Source: Rummeliibacillus pycnus_A (lineage in GTDB: Bacteria > Bacillota > Bacilli > Bacillales_A > Planococcaceae). Taken from it: 64,000 nt of DNA. The translations under genes and the position numbers were made by a program. The DNA lies in the NCBI RefSeq assembly GCF_044359855.1, contig NZ_CP132291.1, forward strand, positions 4,030,001 through 4,094,000, in the 5' to 3' direction. Shown one piece after another: positions 35,036 through 44,031 of this stretch (position 1 is the stretch's first letter; each line of letters begins with the position of its first letter). Below the pieces are notes generated by a model. That model worked only from the letters and a program-made list of their open reading frames with translations. It was not told the origin of the DNA and did not search any database.

Positions 35036-36268
35036 TTGTTTGAAACATTACTATTAGATTTCATGTTTTTACTTATACCATTTATAGGTTATTTTATATT
35101 TTTCGATGCAAAAAATTATCCTCATTTTAATCTAATCTTTTCGATTATGGCTACAATTTCAGTGATTAGTTGTATGTCATTACCGATTCATTTACAGAGC
35201 GGATTTATCTTCGATTTACGATATATTTCTTTTATCATTATTGCACTTTATTGGGGATTTAATAATGCGCTTATACCTTATTTTGCACTCAATTTATATC
35301 GATTTCTTATTGGTGGAGATGGCATTATACAGTCATTTCTCTTTTCAACGGTAATTTTAATAGCTGCCTCGTTATGCAGCAAAAAGTTTCTTTCTTTTGA
35401 TACTAAGTATCGTATTCCATTTGCCGGAATGGTTTCTTTCTTAACGATGGTTTTTTATCTTTTTACACTTAGCTTCCAAACACCATTAAATCACGAATTT
35501 TGGATACTAGCTATTAATGCAACTGGAACTCATTTAATTATGATGATTATTATGGTTAGTATGATAGAGCGACTTATTGCCAATATGAGAGCGCAAAAAT
35601 TGATTATGCAATCAGATCGTTTCCAAATAATTAGTGAATTATCTGCTAGTGTAGCTCATGAAATACGAAATCCGCTTACCGCAACCCACGGCTTTCTGCA
35701 ATTATTAAGTCAATCAGATTCGATTCCATCAAAAGAAAAAAGTTATGTTGATTACTCGTTACAAGAATTATTACGTGCAGAAAAAATTGTTAGTGATTTT
35801 CTTACTTTCTCCAAACCTCAATATGAAAATATGGCAGATTCTAATTTAAAAGAAGAAACAGAGTATGCGAAAAACATACTGATGCCATATGCAAATATGC
35901 ATAATGTAGATATAAAAATTCGTTTTCAAAATTCTCTGCATAAAAGTTTCGATAAAAGTCAGATACAACAATGTTTCATTAATTTATACAAAAATGGTAT
36001 AGAGGCTATGAAAGAAAAAGGCGGTAAACTGGAAATTGAAGTCTCTGAGCAAAAGAGGAGCATCATTCTAAAAATAAAGGACTCAGGAATTGGTATGACG
36101 GATGAACAGATTTCGTCATTAGGAAAACCTTATTATTCAACGAAAAAGCAAGGGACGGGACTTGGCATGGTCATGGTTTATAATGCTATCCATAAAGTTG
36201 GGGGTACGATTAAAGTAGAAAGTAAAAAGGGGAAAGGTACTACATTTATCATTGTATTCCCTGTTTAG
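35036..36268 (+). CDS. KinB-like membrane sensor histidine kinase (orphan)
   Basis: A 410-residue kinase. The first 190 residues carry about six membrane helices of the LytS/KinB 5TM type (LRYISFIIIALYWGFNNALI). A HisKA domain follows with phospho-acceptor His in SASVAHEIRNPLTATHGFLQ, then an ATPase with NLYKNGIEAM, DSGIGMT and GTGLGMVMV. No response regulator is adjacent, as for the sporulation kinases that feed Spo0F, so a phosphorelay role is likely but unproven. The TTG at 35036 follows GGAAGGA; the frame from 35018 begins inside that site. Confidence 0.82.
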   Translation: MFETLLLDFMFLLIPFIGYFIFFDAKNYPHFNLIFSIMATISVISCMSLPIHLQSGFIFDLRYISFIIIALYWGFNNALIPYFALNLYRFLIGGDGIIQSFLFSTVILIAASLCSKKFLSFDTKYRIPFAGMVSFLTMVFYLFTLSFQTPLNHEFWILAINATGTHLIMMIIMVSMIERLIANMRAQKLIMQSDRFQIISELSASVAHEIRNPLTATHGFLQLLSQSDSIPSKEKSYVDYSLQELLRAEKIVSDFLTFSKPQYENMADSNLKEETEYAKNILMPYANMHNVDIKIRFQNSLHKSFDKSQIQQCFINLYKNGIEAMKEKGGKLEIEVSEQKRSIILKIKDSGIGMTDEQISSLGKPYYSTKKQGTGLGMVMVYNAIHKVGGTIKVESKKGKGTTFIIVFPV

Positions 36269-36279
36269 GGTAAGTCTTT

Positions 36280-36319
36280 ACTTCATATAGGTAATTAGAA
36301 TACCTATATGAAGTTTTTT
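36280..36319 (+). terminator. Terminator of the kinase gene
   Basis: ACTTCATATAGGTA (36280-36293) pairs perfectly with TACCTATATGAAGT (36301-36314), then T6. Confidence 0.9.
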
Positions 36320-36498
36320 GTAAGTCTGATTTTCATCTCAAAACAATCACATTCCTAAAGTTAACCACAAAATAATCCTCAAAGTCTTTCAACATATTTT
36401 CCTGCATATATTAATAGTCGTAAATCGAACTTCTACATAAGAATTTATATGAATATGTTAAAATATTACTTACATAGGAATGAAAAGGAGGTTTCAAT

Positions 36499-39400
36499 AT
36501 GGAAGACAACATATTGTTATCTAAACTTATTCCACCAGAACCGGCTATCCATTATATGAGACGATCGAAATTAATGAAGAAATTAGCCAAAAGCCATCAG
36601 GCTAAGCTTACTATTTTGCATAGTGGAGCGGGTTTCGGTAAAACTTCAGCTTTGGCACAATTTTTATCAGATCAAAATATAGCTTTTTCATGGTATCAAG
36701 TGACTGAAGATGATGATGATATTTTGCCTTTTTTACGTCACTTATTTTATAGCGTACGACGCGTGCGGCCTTCTTTTGGAGAGAAAATGAGCGGATGGGA
36801 TCAACTTTCGATGTTCCCAAAGGTAGAAGAGTTAAATAAGCTTTTTACCCTTTTTGTAAATGAGTTTTGCAAAATAAATACCCCCTTTTTTGTAGTGTTA
36901 GATGATTACTATCTAGTAGATCATATTTTTCATATCCATTACGTCATGGAAAAGTTGATCGTACATTTGCCACCAAATATTCATCTTATTATTTCATCTA
37001 GAACAGATCCTTCATGGAGTTATATACGGAATCTAAGAATCAATCATCAATTAGTCGAATGTGTTGAAGAGGATTTTATTTTCTCAGCTGAAGAAATTCA
37101 AGTTTTCTTTGAAGATTATTTTGATCGGCATATTACGGAGGAGCAAGTACAACATATACTCCAAACAACTGAGGGGTGGGCAATCGCTATTTTATTCCTT
37201 GCGACTCAAACAATTAATTTAGAGAAATCCATTAAGAAATTGCAGAATCCTTCGACAAATGACTTTTTCCATTATTTATCAGAGGAAGTATTTGAGTCAC
37301 TGGATGAATTCGAAAAAGAAGCCATTATGAAGTTTAGTATATTCGAAACGTTTTCTTATGAATTAATTGAAACATTTTATGGAGAACCATTTTCAGAACT
37401 GCTCCAAAATCTCGTGCATAAGCATGTGTTCATCCAACCTTTAAGTGGGCATTCAGAATTTCGATATCATGTGTTATTTCAGCAATTTTTAGAAGTTAAA
37501 ATGATGGAGCAGGAGCTAGAAGAATATATTTCGCTGCATCTTAAGGCTGCTAAGTATTACACTAAAAAACAAAATTCTGTACAATCTGTATTTCATGCGA
37601 TGAAAACGAAAGATGAAGATTTTATTGCTTCGACTTTAATTTGTTTTGCAAATCAGTTTATTGATGTTGGAAAATTTGATTGGTTTATCGAACGAATTCG
37701 AGAGTTGTCTGAGAAGACGATGGCGGAACACTTTCAACTTTACTATTTTGAAGGAGAAAGCCAACGTTTTCGTGCACAATATGAAAAAGCAAAAAAGGCT
37801 TATGAAAAATGTATTCATTTTGCTGAGGAATGCAATGCTTATGACGTTATTTTTAAAGCAAAGGCTGGAATTGCACATATCTATTTGGATACTATTCAAC
37901 CATCGCTTGCTGAAAATTATTTGCAAGAAGCGCTTGAATTAGTAGAAAGAGCGGAATTAGAAGAAAGTCATCTCCAGTTTATACAAAAACAATATGCAGA
38001 AAATCTAGTGAATCTAGGCAAGCCATATGAGGCAGAAGAGTGGGTTACGGAGGTAGGGCTCCCTCCTGACATACTGATGCGAGGAAATTTAGATGCAAGA
38101 ATATTATTAAGACAAGGAAAACTTCATGAGGCAAAAAATCTACTAGAGAATCGATTAGATACAAGTAGTCTAGTATCGGATGCGTATCGAGAGACGGATG
38201 TTTTACATGCGTTCATATTATTATTATTAGGTGAACATGTGATAGCTTTAGAATCGGCAAATAAAAGTATTACTAAAAAAGAAAATGAGCATGCACAATA
38301 TATACTTGCAGTAGCATACCTACGTAAAGGGCATACACTACTAGCTTTGAATCCTTCTGACATAGTTGAAGCAGAACAATGCTATAAAAATACGATTGAA
38401 ATAATGGATCGTATTCAGGTGAATCGTGCAAAGGCAGAATCCTATATGGGTCTTGCAATAGTAAAAAGTCGGCAAGGTCAACTTGATCAAGCCATCATGT
38501 ATGCGCAACTAGGTTTAATTGAGACAGAAAGAGTACATGATCACTGGGTTTCAGCCCTGCTTTATGTCGCGTTATCCGTTATCTTTGTGGAGCATGAACA
38601 CTTCGAAGAAGCAAAAGAAACACTTAAAAAAGCTAATAAAAAATTTGAAAATACAAAAGATTATTTTGGGTTGACAATTGTCCATTTTTGGGAAGCTTAT
38701 TTGGCTTATTTACAAAATAATGAAATTGCATTTGTATCAAATTTTAATCTCTGTATATCTACTATCGTAGAAAAGAAATTTGATTTTTATATTAGAAACC
38801 AACATATTTTTGGACCTAGGAAGAGCATTGTATGGTGGCAAATGATGCAAAAATGGACGACTTTACAAGAAAATCCATCCCCTTATACTCTAAGAATTTA
38901 TCAAGTATTAGAAGTGGCTACTAATCTTCCGGTTCCGAAACATTTATATACAATACATTTATTAGGGAAATTTACAGCGTATAGAGATGATAAAGAAATC
39001 GATGAAAAAACTTGGCAGCGAGAAAAAGCGAAAGAATTATTGATCTATCTCTATTTGAATCAAACAAGATTTGTGTCTAAAGAAGAGTTGATAAATGCCT
39101 TGTGGCCAGATGCTACAGAAGAAGCTAGTACGAGAGATTTTAAAGTAGTTTATAATGCTTTATTAAAAGTACTAGAACCGAGCCGTTTGCCTCGAGCGGA
39201 AAGTGCCTATGTTATTCGAAAGCAGTCAATGTACAAACTGATGACAAAACATTGTATAACAAGTGATATAGATTCATTTAGACAATTTATATCTTTTGGA
39301 ATGCAGGAAAAGGATCCTTATTTTTCAAATGAATGGCTTTTAAGAGGCATTCGAATATATAGAGGTGAATTGATTGCAGACAAACACCAATTAATATGGC

Positions 39401-39696
39401 TTCAAGATATTCGTGAGGAAACACAATATCTTTATTTAGAAGCTATAGAACGATTGGCACAGAATTATATCCGATTAAAAGAATTTAACCAAACCATCTA
39501 TTGGGCAGAGCAGTTGTTAAAACTCGATGATACATGGGAAGAAGCATATCGCTTAATTATGTATGGCTACTATCAGTTACAGAATCGGGCGCAGGCAGTT
39601 AAATGGTACGAAAAATGTGAGAAAGTATTAAAGAAAGAATTGAATATTGAACCGATGGAAACAACCATTCAAATGTTCGACATGATTTTAAGATGA
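36499..39696 (+). CDS. Large ATPase-TPR-BTAD transcriptional activator
   Basis: A 1065-residue regulator. Residues 1-330 form a STAND/MalT-like ATPase: Walker A SGAGFGKTSAL near 41-51 and Walker B FFVVLDDYYLVD near 131-142. About 340-790 is a helical TPR-like array that may sense a ligand. About 815-905 is an OmpR-type winged helix (LLGKFTAYRDDKEIDEKTWQ opens it), and about 950-1065 a bacterial transcriptional activator (BTAD) domain. The DNA-binding module is C-terminal, the reverse of Streptomyces SARPs. It precedes the Liv-type transport and CoA-ligase operon and probably activates it. The start follows AAAGGAGG. Confidence 0.88.
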   Translation: MEDNILLSKLIPPEPAIHYMRRSKLMKKLAKSHQAKLTILHSGAGFGKTSALAQFLSDQNIAFSWYQVTEDDDDILPFLRHLFYSVRRVRPSFGEKMSGWDQLSMFPKVEELNKLFTLFVNEFCKINTPFFVVLDDYYLVDHIFHIHYVMEKLIVHLPPNIHLIISSRTDPSWSYIRNLRINHQLVECVEEDFIFSAEEIQVFFEDYFDRHITEEQVQHILQTTEGWAIAILFLATQTINLEKSIKKLQNPSTNDFFHYLSEEVFESLDEFEKEAIMKFSIFETFSYELIETFYGEPFSELLQNLVHKHVFIQPLSGHSEFRYHVLFQQFLEVKMMEQELEEYISLHLKAAKYYTKKQNSVQSVFHAMKTKDEDFIASTLICFANQFIDVGKFDWFIERIRELSEKTMAEHFQLYYFEGESQRFRAQYEKAKKAYEKCIHFAEECNAYDVIFKAKAGIAHIYLDTIQPSLAENYLQEALELVERAELEESHLQFIQKQYAENLVNLGKPYEAEEWVTEVGLPPDILMRGNLDARILLRQGKLHEAKNLLENRLDTSSLVSDAYRETDVLHAFILLLLGEHVIALESANKSITKKENEHAQYILAVAYLRKGHTLLALNPSDIVEAEQCYKNTIEIMDRIQVNRAKAESYMGLAIVKSRQGQLDQAIMYAQLGLIETERVHDHWVSALLYVALSVIFVEHEHFEEAKETLKKANKKFENTKDYFGLTIVHFWEAYLAYLQNNEIAFVSNFNLCISTIVEKKFDFYIRNQHIFGPRKSIVWWQMMQKWTTLQENPSPYTLRIYQVLEVATNLPVPKHLYTIHLLGKFTAYRDDKEIDEKTWQREKAKELLIYLYLNQTRFVSKEELINALWPDATEEASTRDFKVVYNALLKVLEPSRLPRAESAYVIRKQSMYKLMTKHCITSDIDSFRQFISFGMQEKDPYFSNEWLLRGIRIYRGELIADKHQLIWLQDIREETQYLYLEAIERLAQNYIRLKEFNQTIYWAEQLLKLDDTWEEAYRLIMYGYYQLQNRAQAVKWYEKCEKVLKKELNIEPMETTIQMFDMILR

Positions 39697-39727
39697 CCTA
39701 GCGTAAACACGTTGGGTCTTTTTATTT
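39695..39727 (+). terminator. Terminator of the BTAD regulator gene
   Basis: GACCTAGCGT (39695-39704) pairs with ACGTTGGGTC (39709-39718), including G-U pairs, and runs into TTTTTATTT. The stem begins within the stop codon. Confidence 0.75.
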
Positions 39728-39759
39728 GTAACTGGTTTGTAACTAAGAACAGATATGAT
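39725..39759 (+). promoter_or_regulatory. Candidate SARP/BTAD activator box and promoter
   Basis: TTTGTAACT occurs twice as a direct repeat, at 39725-39733 and 39736-39744, giving an 11-bp period (one helical turn). Nine bases after the second copy is TATGAT (39754-39759) as -10, with no good -35. SARP-type activators bind heptamer direct repeats at 11-bp spacing, about 8 bp before the -10. The box sits between the BTAD regulator gene and the substrate-binding protein gene. Confidence 0.6.
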
Positions 39760-39809
39760 ACAACTACAGCAAAGTGTAAGCGCTTTAAAAATAAGAGGGG
39801 GGTAAATAA

Positions 39810-41030
39810 ATGAAAAAATGGTTGCTCTTTTTAGTAGTTGCAGTAATGGTATTACTTGCTGCATGTGGAAGTACCAAAAAATCCAATGGCTCTGCTTCTA
39901 ATGAGAAAGAAAAAGAAGGCGGAACTATAAAAGTTGGTGTATTGGCCTCTTTAACTGGTGCGTTGGAATCATATGGTAAACAGACAAAACAAGGCTTTGA
40001 ACTTGGGCTTGATTATGCAACAGACGGTAAGAGGGAAGTTGCTGGGAAGAAAATTGAAGTAGTTTGGGAAGACACGGAAACAAAACCAGAGGTAGCCGTA
40101 CAAAAAGCGACAAAATTACTAGAAGATGACAAGGTGGACTTCTTAGTTGGATCTTCTAGCTCTGGCGATACTCTAGCAGTCTTACCGTTAGCAGAAGAAT
40201 ACGAGAAAATCATGATCGTAGAGCCAGCAGTAGCAGATAGTATTACGGGCTCTGAGTTTAATCCATTTATCTTCCGTACAGCCCGAAATTCTTCTCAAGA
40301 TGCTTATGCAGCTGCTGCAGCGATTGCAAAAAAGGGAACAAAAATTGCAACATTTGCACCAGATTATGCTTTCGGATTGGATGGGGTAAAAGCTTTTAAA
40401 ACAGCTGCAGAAAAATTAGGTGCAAAAGTAGTGTTAGAGGAGTATGCAGATCCAGCTGCAACGGATTTCACTTCTAACCTACAGAAAATTATTAAAGCAA
40501 AACCTGATTATTTATTTGTTGTATGGGCTGGAGCAAATTCACCTTGGAATCAAATCGCAGATCTTAAATTAACTGAAAAGGGAATCAAGATTTCAACAGG
40601 TGCTCCAGATATTACTGCACTTCAATTGATGAAGCCACTAGTTGGAATGGAAGGATTCTCTGTGTATTATCACACACTACCAAATAACAAAGTGAATGAT
40701 TGGCTAGTAGCAGAACATAAAAAAAGATTTAACAATACAGTACCTGATTTATTTACACCTGGTGGATTCTCAGCTGCTGTATCGATTGTAGAAGCATTAA
40801 AGAAATCAGATGGTGATGCGGATGGCAATAACCTTATACCATTAATGGAAGGCATGTCTTTTGATACTCCTAAAGGAACAATGACATTCCGTAAAGAGGA
40901 TCATCAAGCATTACAACCTATGTATTCGATTAAATTGGAAACAAAAAAAGGCGTTGACTACCCAGTACCTGTTTTAATTCGTGAACTAACACCTGAAGAG
41001 ACAGCACCACCAATACTCAATAAAAAATAA
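39810..41030 (+). CDS. Liv-type ABC substrate-binding lipoprotein
   Basis: A 406-residue binding protein of the leucine/isoleucine/valine (periplasmic-binding-protein type 1) family. The lipobox is LLAAC (MVLLAACGSTKK), followed by a Ser/Lys-rich linker and the usual opening IKVGVLASLTGALESYGKQT. Members bind branched amino acids, amides, urea, or aromatic and alicyclic acids. The linked acyl-CoA ligase favours a carboxylic acid here, which is inference. It follows the candidate BTAD box and GAGGGGGG. About 660 bases of repeats now separate it from the rest of the transporter genes. Confidence 0.88.
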   Translation: MKKWLLFLVVAVMVLLAACGSTKKSNGSASNEKEKEGGTIKVGVLASLTGALESYGKQTKQGFELGLDYATDGKREVAGKKIEVVWEDTETKPEVAVQKATKLLEDDKVDFLVGSSSSGDTLAVLPLAEEYEKIMIVEPAVADSITGSEFNPFIFRTARNSSQDAYAAAAAIAKKGTKIATFAPDYAFGLDGVKAFKTAAEKLGAKVVLEEYADPAATDFTSNLQKIIKAKPDYLFVVWAGANSPWNQIADLKLTEKGIKISTGAPDITALQLMKPLVGMEGFSVYYHTLPNNKVNDWLVAEHKKRFNNTVPDLFTPGGFSAAVSIVEALKKSDGDADGNNLIPLMEGMSFDTPKGTMTFRKEDHQALQPMYSIKLETKKGVDYPVPVLIRELTPEETAPPILNKK

Positions 41031-41139
41031 AATGAAACTTTGGATTGATTTCGTAATTCAAAGTTTTCCTAAACAACTCGAATTAATAATATTAGATTGA
41101 GCCTTTGTTCTTTATCTAAATACCATTAGGATTTTGTCT

Positions 41140-41545
41140 ATGAAGCGAAAGACGGCGACTCCTCGAAAATGCATTGGCATTTACTTCGTGCAATGTTAAT
41201 TCAAAAGGTTCTTTCAAAATCCTAGGGGGATATGAGGTGAAAGCCTTGCAGTGAAGGAACTGAAAAAGTAAAAAAAGATGAGAATTTATAATGAAAGTCT
41301 TGTATAACTATCCTGGTTGATGTGGAATTAGCGAAGACTCCTGCGGGAAAGCGAGACAGGTGAGACCCCGCAGTGAAGCACGGTACGGGCTTCCGAGGAG
41401 GCTCAACGCTCGCCCGCGGAAAGCGAAGCTAATTCCACATCATGCAGAAAACAGATTTATACTATTAATATTTGTATTTAAACACTTTTTCAGTAACCAA
41501 AAAGGAAGCTATTCCCGCGGAAAGCGCTGTCTGTAGCGGAACAAC
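41140..41545. repeat. GC-rich repeat, copy 3, interrupted by a nested copy
   Basis: 41140-41275 matches the left half of copy 1 (AGCGAAAGACGGCGACTCCT, then the CGAAAATGCATT segment), and 41495-41545 matches its right end (GAAAGCGCTGTCTGTAGCGG). Between the halves lies a distinct repeat at 41318-41442. The element sits inside the transporter locus between the binding-protein gene and livG. Confidence 0.7.
41318..41442. repeat. 125-bp repeat with perfect 15-bp terminal inverted repeats
   Basis: TGATGTGGAATTAGC (41318-41332) and GCTAATTCCACATCA (41428-41442) are perfect inverted ends of a GC-rich interior (GACTCCTGCGGGAAAGCGAG and CGCCCGCGGAAAGCG). It resembles a small non-autonomous mobile element or a large palindromic unit, lying within the copy-3 repeat. 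Confidence 0.75.
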
Positions 41546-41599
41546 TAGTGAATCACTTTGTATAGTTTCTTGATTATCACAAAATAAAGATTAATAACT

Positions 41600-41670
41600 G
41601 AGAGCTATAGACCAAATCAGAGGTCTAGCTCTCTTCAAATCTTTTTATTTAAAGAAGATTTCAAGAGAGC
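41600..41670 (+). promoter_or_regulatory. Two overlapping hairpins in the livG leader
   Basis: GAGAGCTATAGACC (41600-41613) pairs with GGTCTAGCTCTC (41622-41633). The shared part GCTCTC also starts GCTCTCTTCAAATCTT (41628-41643), which pairs with AAGATTTCAAGAGAGC (41655-41670; one mismatch). The two folds exclude each other. The second ends seven bases before the AAGGAGG of livG. No T-run follows, so it is not a plain terminator; it may be an operator or an RNA switch. Confidence 0.55.
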
Positions 41671-41690
41671 AAGACGAAGGAGGAATGACA

Positions 41691-42464
41691 TTGGAATCGA
41701 TCATTCGAACGGAAAATTTAAGTATTCAATTTGGTGGCCATCTAGCAGTTGATGGCGTGAATCTCGAAATGCCAGCAAAACACTTTAAATCCATAATTGG
41801 ACCAAATGGAGCAGGAAAGACAACTTTTTTTAATCTTCTAAGTGGAGAATTGAAGCCAACATCAGGAAATATCTTTTTGCGAGGAATATCCTTAGCAAAT
41901 GATTCGCCGATCGAAAGGACGCGAAAAGGGCTTGGACGTTCTTTTCAAATTACCAATGTCTTTCCTAATCTAACTGTGTTTGAGAATGTTCGACTTGCCG
42001 TTCAATCTCGTGAAAAAATTCGATTCAATTTTTTCAAACATTATATGCAATATAAGGCGATTACTGATGAAGCCATCGAAATACTAGATCAAGTATTACT
42101 TGGCAATAAAGTAAATGCAATCGCAAGTCAGCTTTCTCATGGTGAAAAGAGAAAATTAGAAATAGCGATGTTGTTAGCGCTAAATACAGAAATTTTATTG
42201 CTAGATGAACCAACTGCAGGGATGTCTTTAGAAGAAGTTCCAGCTATTTTGGATGTGATTCGTTCGATTAAAGAAAAAGGAGATAAAACCATTCTATTAA
42301 TCGAACATAAAATGGACATGATTTTGGATTTATCGGATTCGATTATGGTGCTTTTTAATGGAAGACTTTTAGCAGACGGTACACCTTCAGAAATAATGAA
42401 CAATAAAATTGTTCAAGAAGCCTATTTAGGAGGACTCTATGATGAACAACTTATTGGAACTTAA
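41691..42464 (+). CDS. livG: Liv-type ABC transporter ATPase, LivG
   Basis: A 257-residue ATPase with the extended LivG form: Walker A GPNGAGKTTF near residue 38, signature LSHGEKRKLEIAMLL, Walker B ILLLDEPTAGMS and the GLGRSFQITNVFPNLTVFEN stretch. TTG at 41691 is preferred because AAGGAGG lies seven bases before it, while the ATG at 41685 is only one base from that site. It overlaps livF by 26 bases. First gene of an eight-gene operon ending with the acyl-CoA ligase. Confidence 0.88.
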   Translation: MESIIRTENLSIQFGGHLAVDGVNLEMPAKHFKSIIGPNGAGKTTFFNLLSGELKPTSGNIFLRGISLANDSPIERTRKGLGRSFQITNVFPNLTVFENVRLAVQSREKIRFNFFKHYMQYKAITDEAIEILDQVLLGNKVNAIASQLSHGEKRKLEIAMLLALNTEILLLDEPTAGMSLEEVPAILDVIRSIKEKGDKTILLIEHKMDMILDLSDSIMVLFNGRLLADGTPSEIMNNKIVQEAYLGGLYDEQLIGT

Positions 42465-43149
42465 TCACCTACAAACACATATTGGTCAGTATCATATCTT
42501 GCAAGGAATTGAATTTGAAGCGAGTGCTGGTGAGGTATCCGTATTGCTAGGTAGAAATGGAGCGGGTAAAACGACTACGTTAAAAACTATTATGGGGTTG
42601 ACTCCTGCCACGCATGGAAACGTACTTTTTGACGGGCAAGACATTACAAAAAGAAAACCATATGATATTGCGAATTTAGGGATTGGGTATGTACCAGAAG
42701 ATCAAGGGATTTTTAATGAATTAACAGTAGAAGAGAATATGAAAGTGGCTATGCGGAAAGAAACAGATGAAATTTATGCAAAACAAACTTATGTACTTGA
42801 ATTGTTCCCTGATTTGAAAAAGTTTTGGAAAAAAGCGGGAGGTCATTTATCAGGTGGGCAAAAGCAAATGTTAGCAATGGCAAGAGCATTTGTGAATGAC
42901 AGCAAGCTTTTGTTAATCGATGAGCCCTCCAAGGGATTAGCGCCCATTGTTATTGAAAAGGTAATGGAGGCGATTACGGAGATGAAAAAGAAAACAACCA
43001 TTATTCTTGTTGAGCAGAATTTTATAATGGCTAGTCGTATTGGGGATACCTACACATTAATTGATGATGGCAAAACCGTCCATTCAGGGTTAATGAATGA
43101 CTTGATTGGAGATGAGGAATTGAAGCGGAAATACTTAGGAATTGGTTAG
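42439..43149 (+). CDS. livF: Liv-type ABC transporter ATPase, LivF
   Basis: A 236-residue short ATPase: Walker A GRNGAGKTTTL, signature LSGGQKQMLAMARAF, Walker B LLLIDEPSKGLAP and the LivF-type GIGYVPEDQGIF segment. It starts within livG (ATGATG at 42439; either ATG could be used) after AGGAGGA. It pairs with LivG to power the two permeases that follow. Confidence 0.9.
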   Translation: MMNNLLELNHLQTHIGQYHILQGIEFEASAGEVSVLLGRNGAGKTTTLKTIMGLTPATHGNVLFDGQDITKRKPYDIANLGIGYVPEDQGIFNELTVEENMKVAMRKETDEIYAKQTYVLELFPDLKKFWKKAGGHLSGGQKQMLAMARAFVNDSKLLLIDEPSKGLAPIVIEKVMEAITEMKKKTTIILVEQNFIMASRIGDTYTLIDDGKTVHSGLMNDLIGDEELKRKYLGIG

Positions 43150-43161
43150 GAGGAACCGAGT

Positions 43162-44028
43162 ATGGATTTATTCTTTAATTTATTGATAAACGGTCTAGCG
43201 ACAGGAATGCTAATCTTTTTACTTGCAGCTGGGTTGACACTTATTTTTGGTTTGATGGATGTTCTGAATTTTGCACATGGCGGACTGTTTGTTTGGGGTG
43301 CCTATGCAGGAATTTTCGCTTATATTTGGTCAGGAAGTTTTTTAGTTGGTATACTTGGCGCAATTGTCACAGGGCTTGTGTTCGGATGGATTACTGAGAA
43401 GCTAATCATTACGCCAGTATATGGCAACCATGTACAACAAATCTTAATCACATTAGGATTTATGCTTGTACTATCCGAATTTATAAAAGTGGTTTTTGGA
43501 CCAAATGGTATTCCAGTAGAAGTACCTTCCTATTTAGTGGGAAGCTGGGAAATTGGCGACGTAATTGTAATTAAATATCGTATCTTTATTATCGTAATTG
43601 GGCTTATTATTTTCGGAATATTCCAATATATATTAAAACGAACAAAGATCGGATTAATTGTGCGAGCTGGTGTGATGAATAAAGAAATGGTGCAAGTATT
43701 AGGGATTAACATCAAACGCGTCTTTTTATTTGTATTTATGACAGGGTCGGCTCTTGCAGCTTTAGGTGGTGTACTAATGGCACCATACTCTGGGGTTATC
43801 TATTCTGAAATGGGAATGGAATATGCGATTTTAGGATTTATCGTAGTGGTAATAGGGGGCATGGGGAGCTTTTCTGGTTCATTAATGGCAGCCATACTGG
43901 TGGGGCTTGCAGGTAGTTTCATGGCGTACTATGTACCGTATTTGTCACTTGCAGTCAATATGATATTGATGGCGATTGTATTAATCTTCCGTCCTCAAGG
44001 CTTATTCACAAATGCGAAGGAGGGTTAA
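43162..44028 (+). CDS. livH: Liv-type ABC transporter permease, LivH
   Basis: A 288-residue permease with about eight membrane helices and the LivH patterns LIFGLMDVLNFAHGGLFVWG near the start and VVVIGGMGSFSGSLMAAILV near the end. The ATG at 43162 follows TAGGAGGAACCGAG. It should form the channel with LivM. Confidence 0.9.
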   Translation: MDLFFNLLINGLATGMLIFLLAAGLTLIFGLMDVLNFAHGGLFVWGAYAGIFAYIWSGSFLVGILGAIVTGLVFGWITEKLIITPVYGNHVQQILITLGFMLVLSEFIKVVFGPNGIPVEVPSYLVGSWEIGDVIVIKYRIFIIVIGLIIFGIFQYILKRTKIGLIVRAGVMNKEMVQVLGINIKRVFLFVFMTGSALAALGGVLMAPYSGVIYSEMGMEYAILGFIVVVIGGMGSFSGSLMAAILVGLAGSFMAYYVPYLSLAVNMILMAIVLIFRPQGLFTNAKEG

Positions 44029-44031
44029 AAA

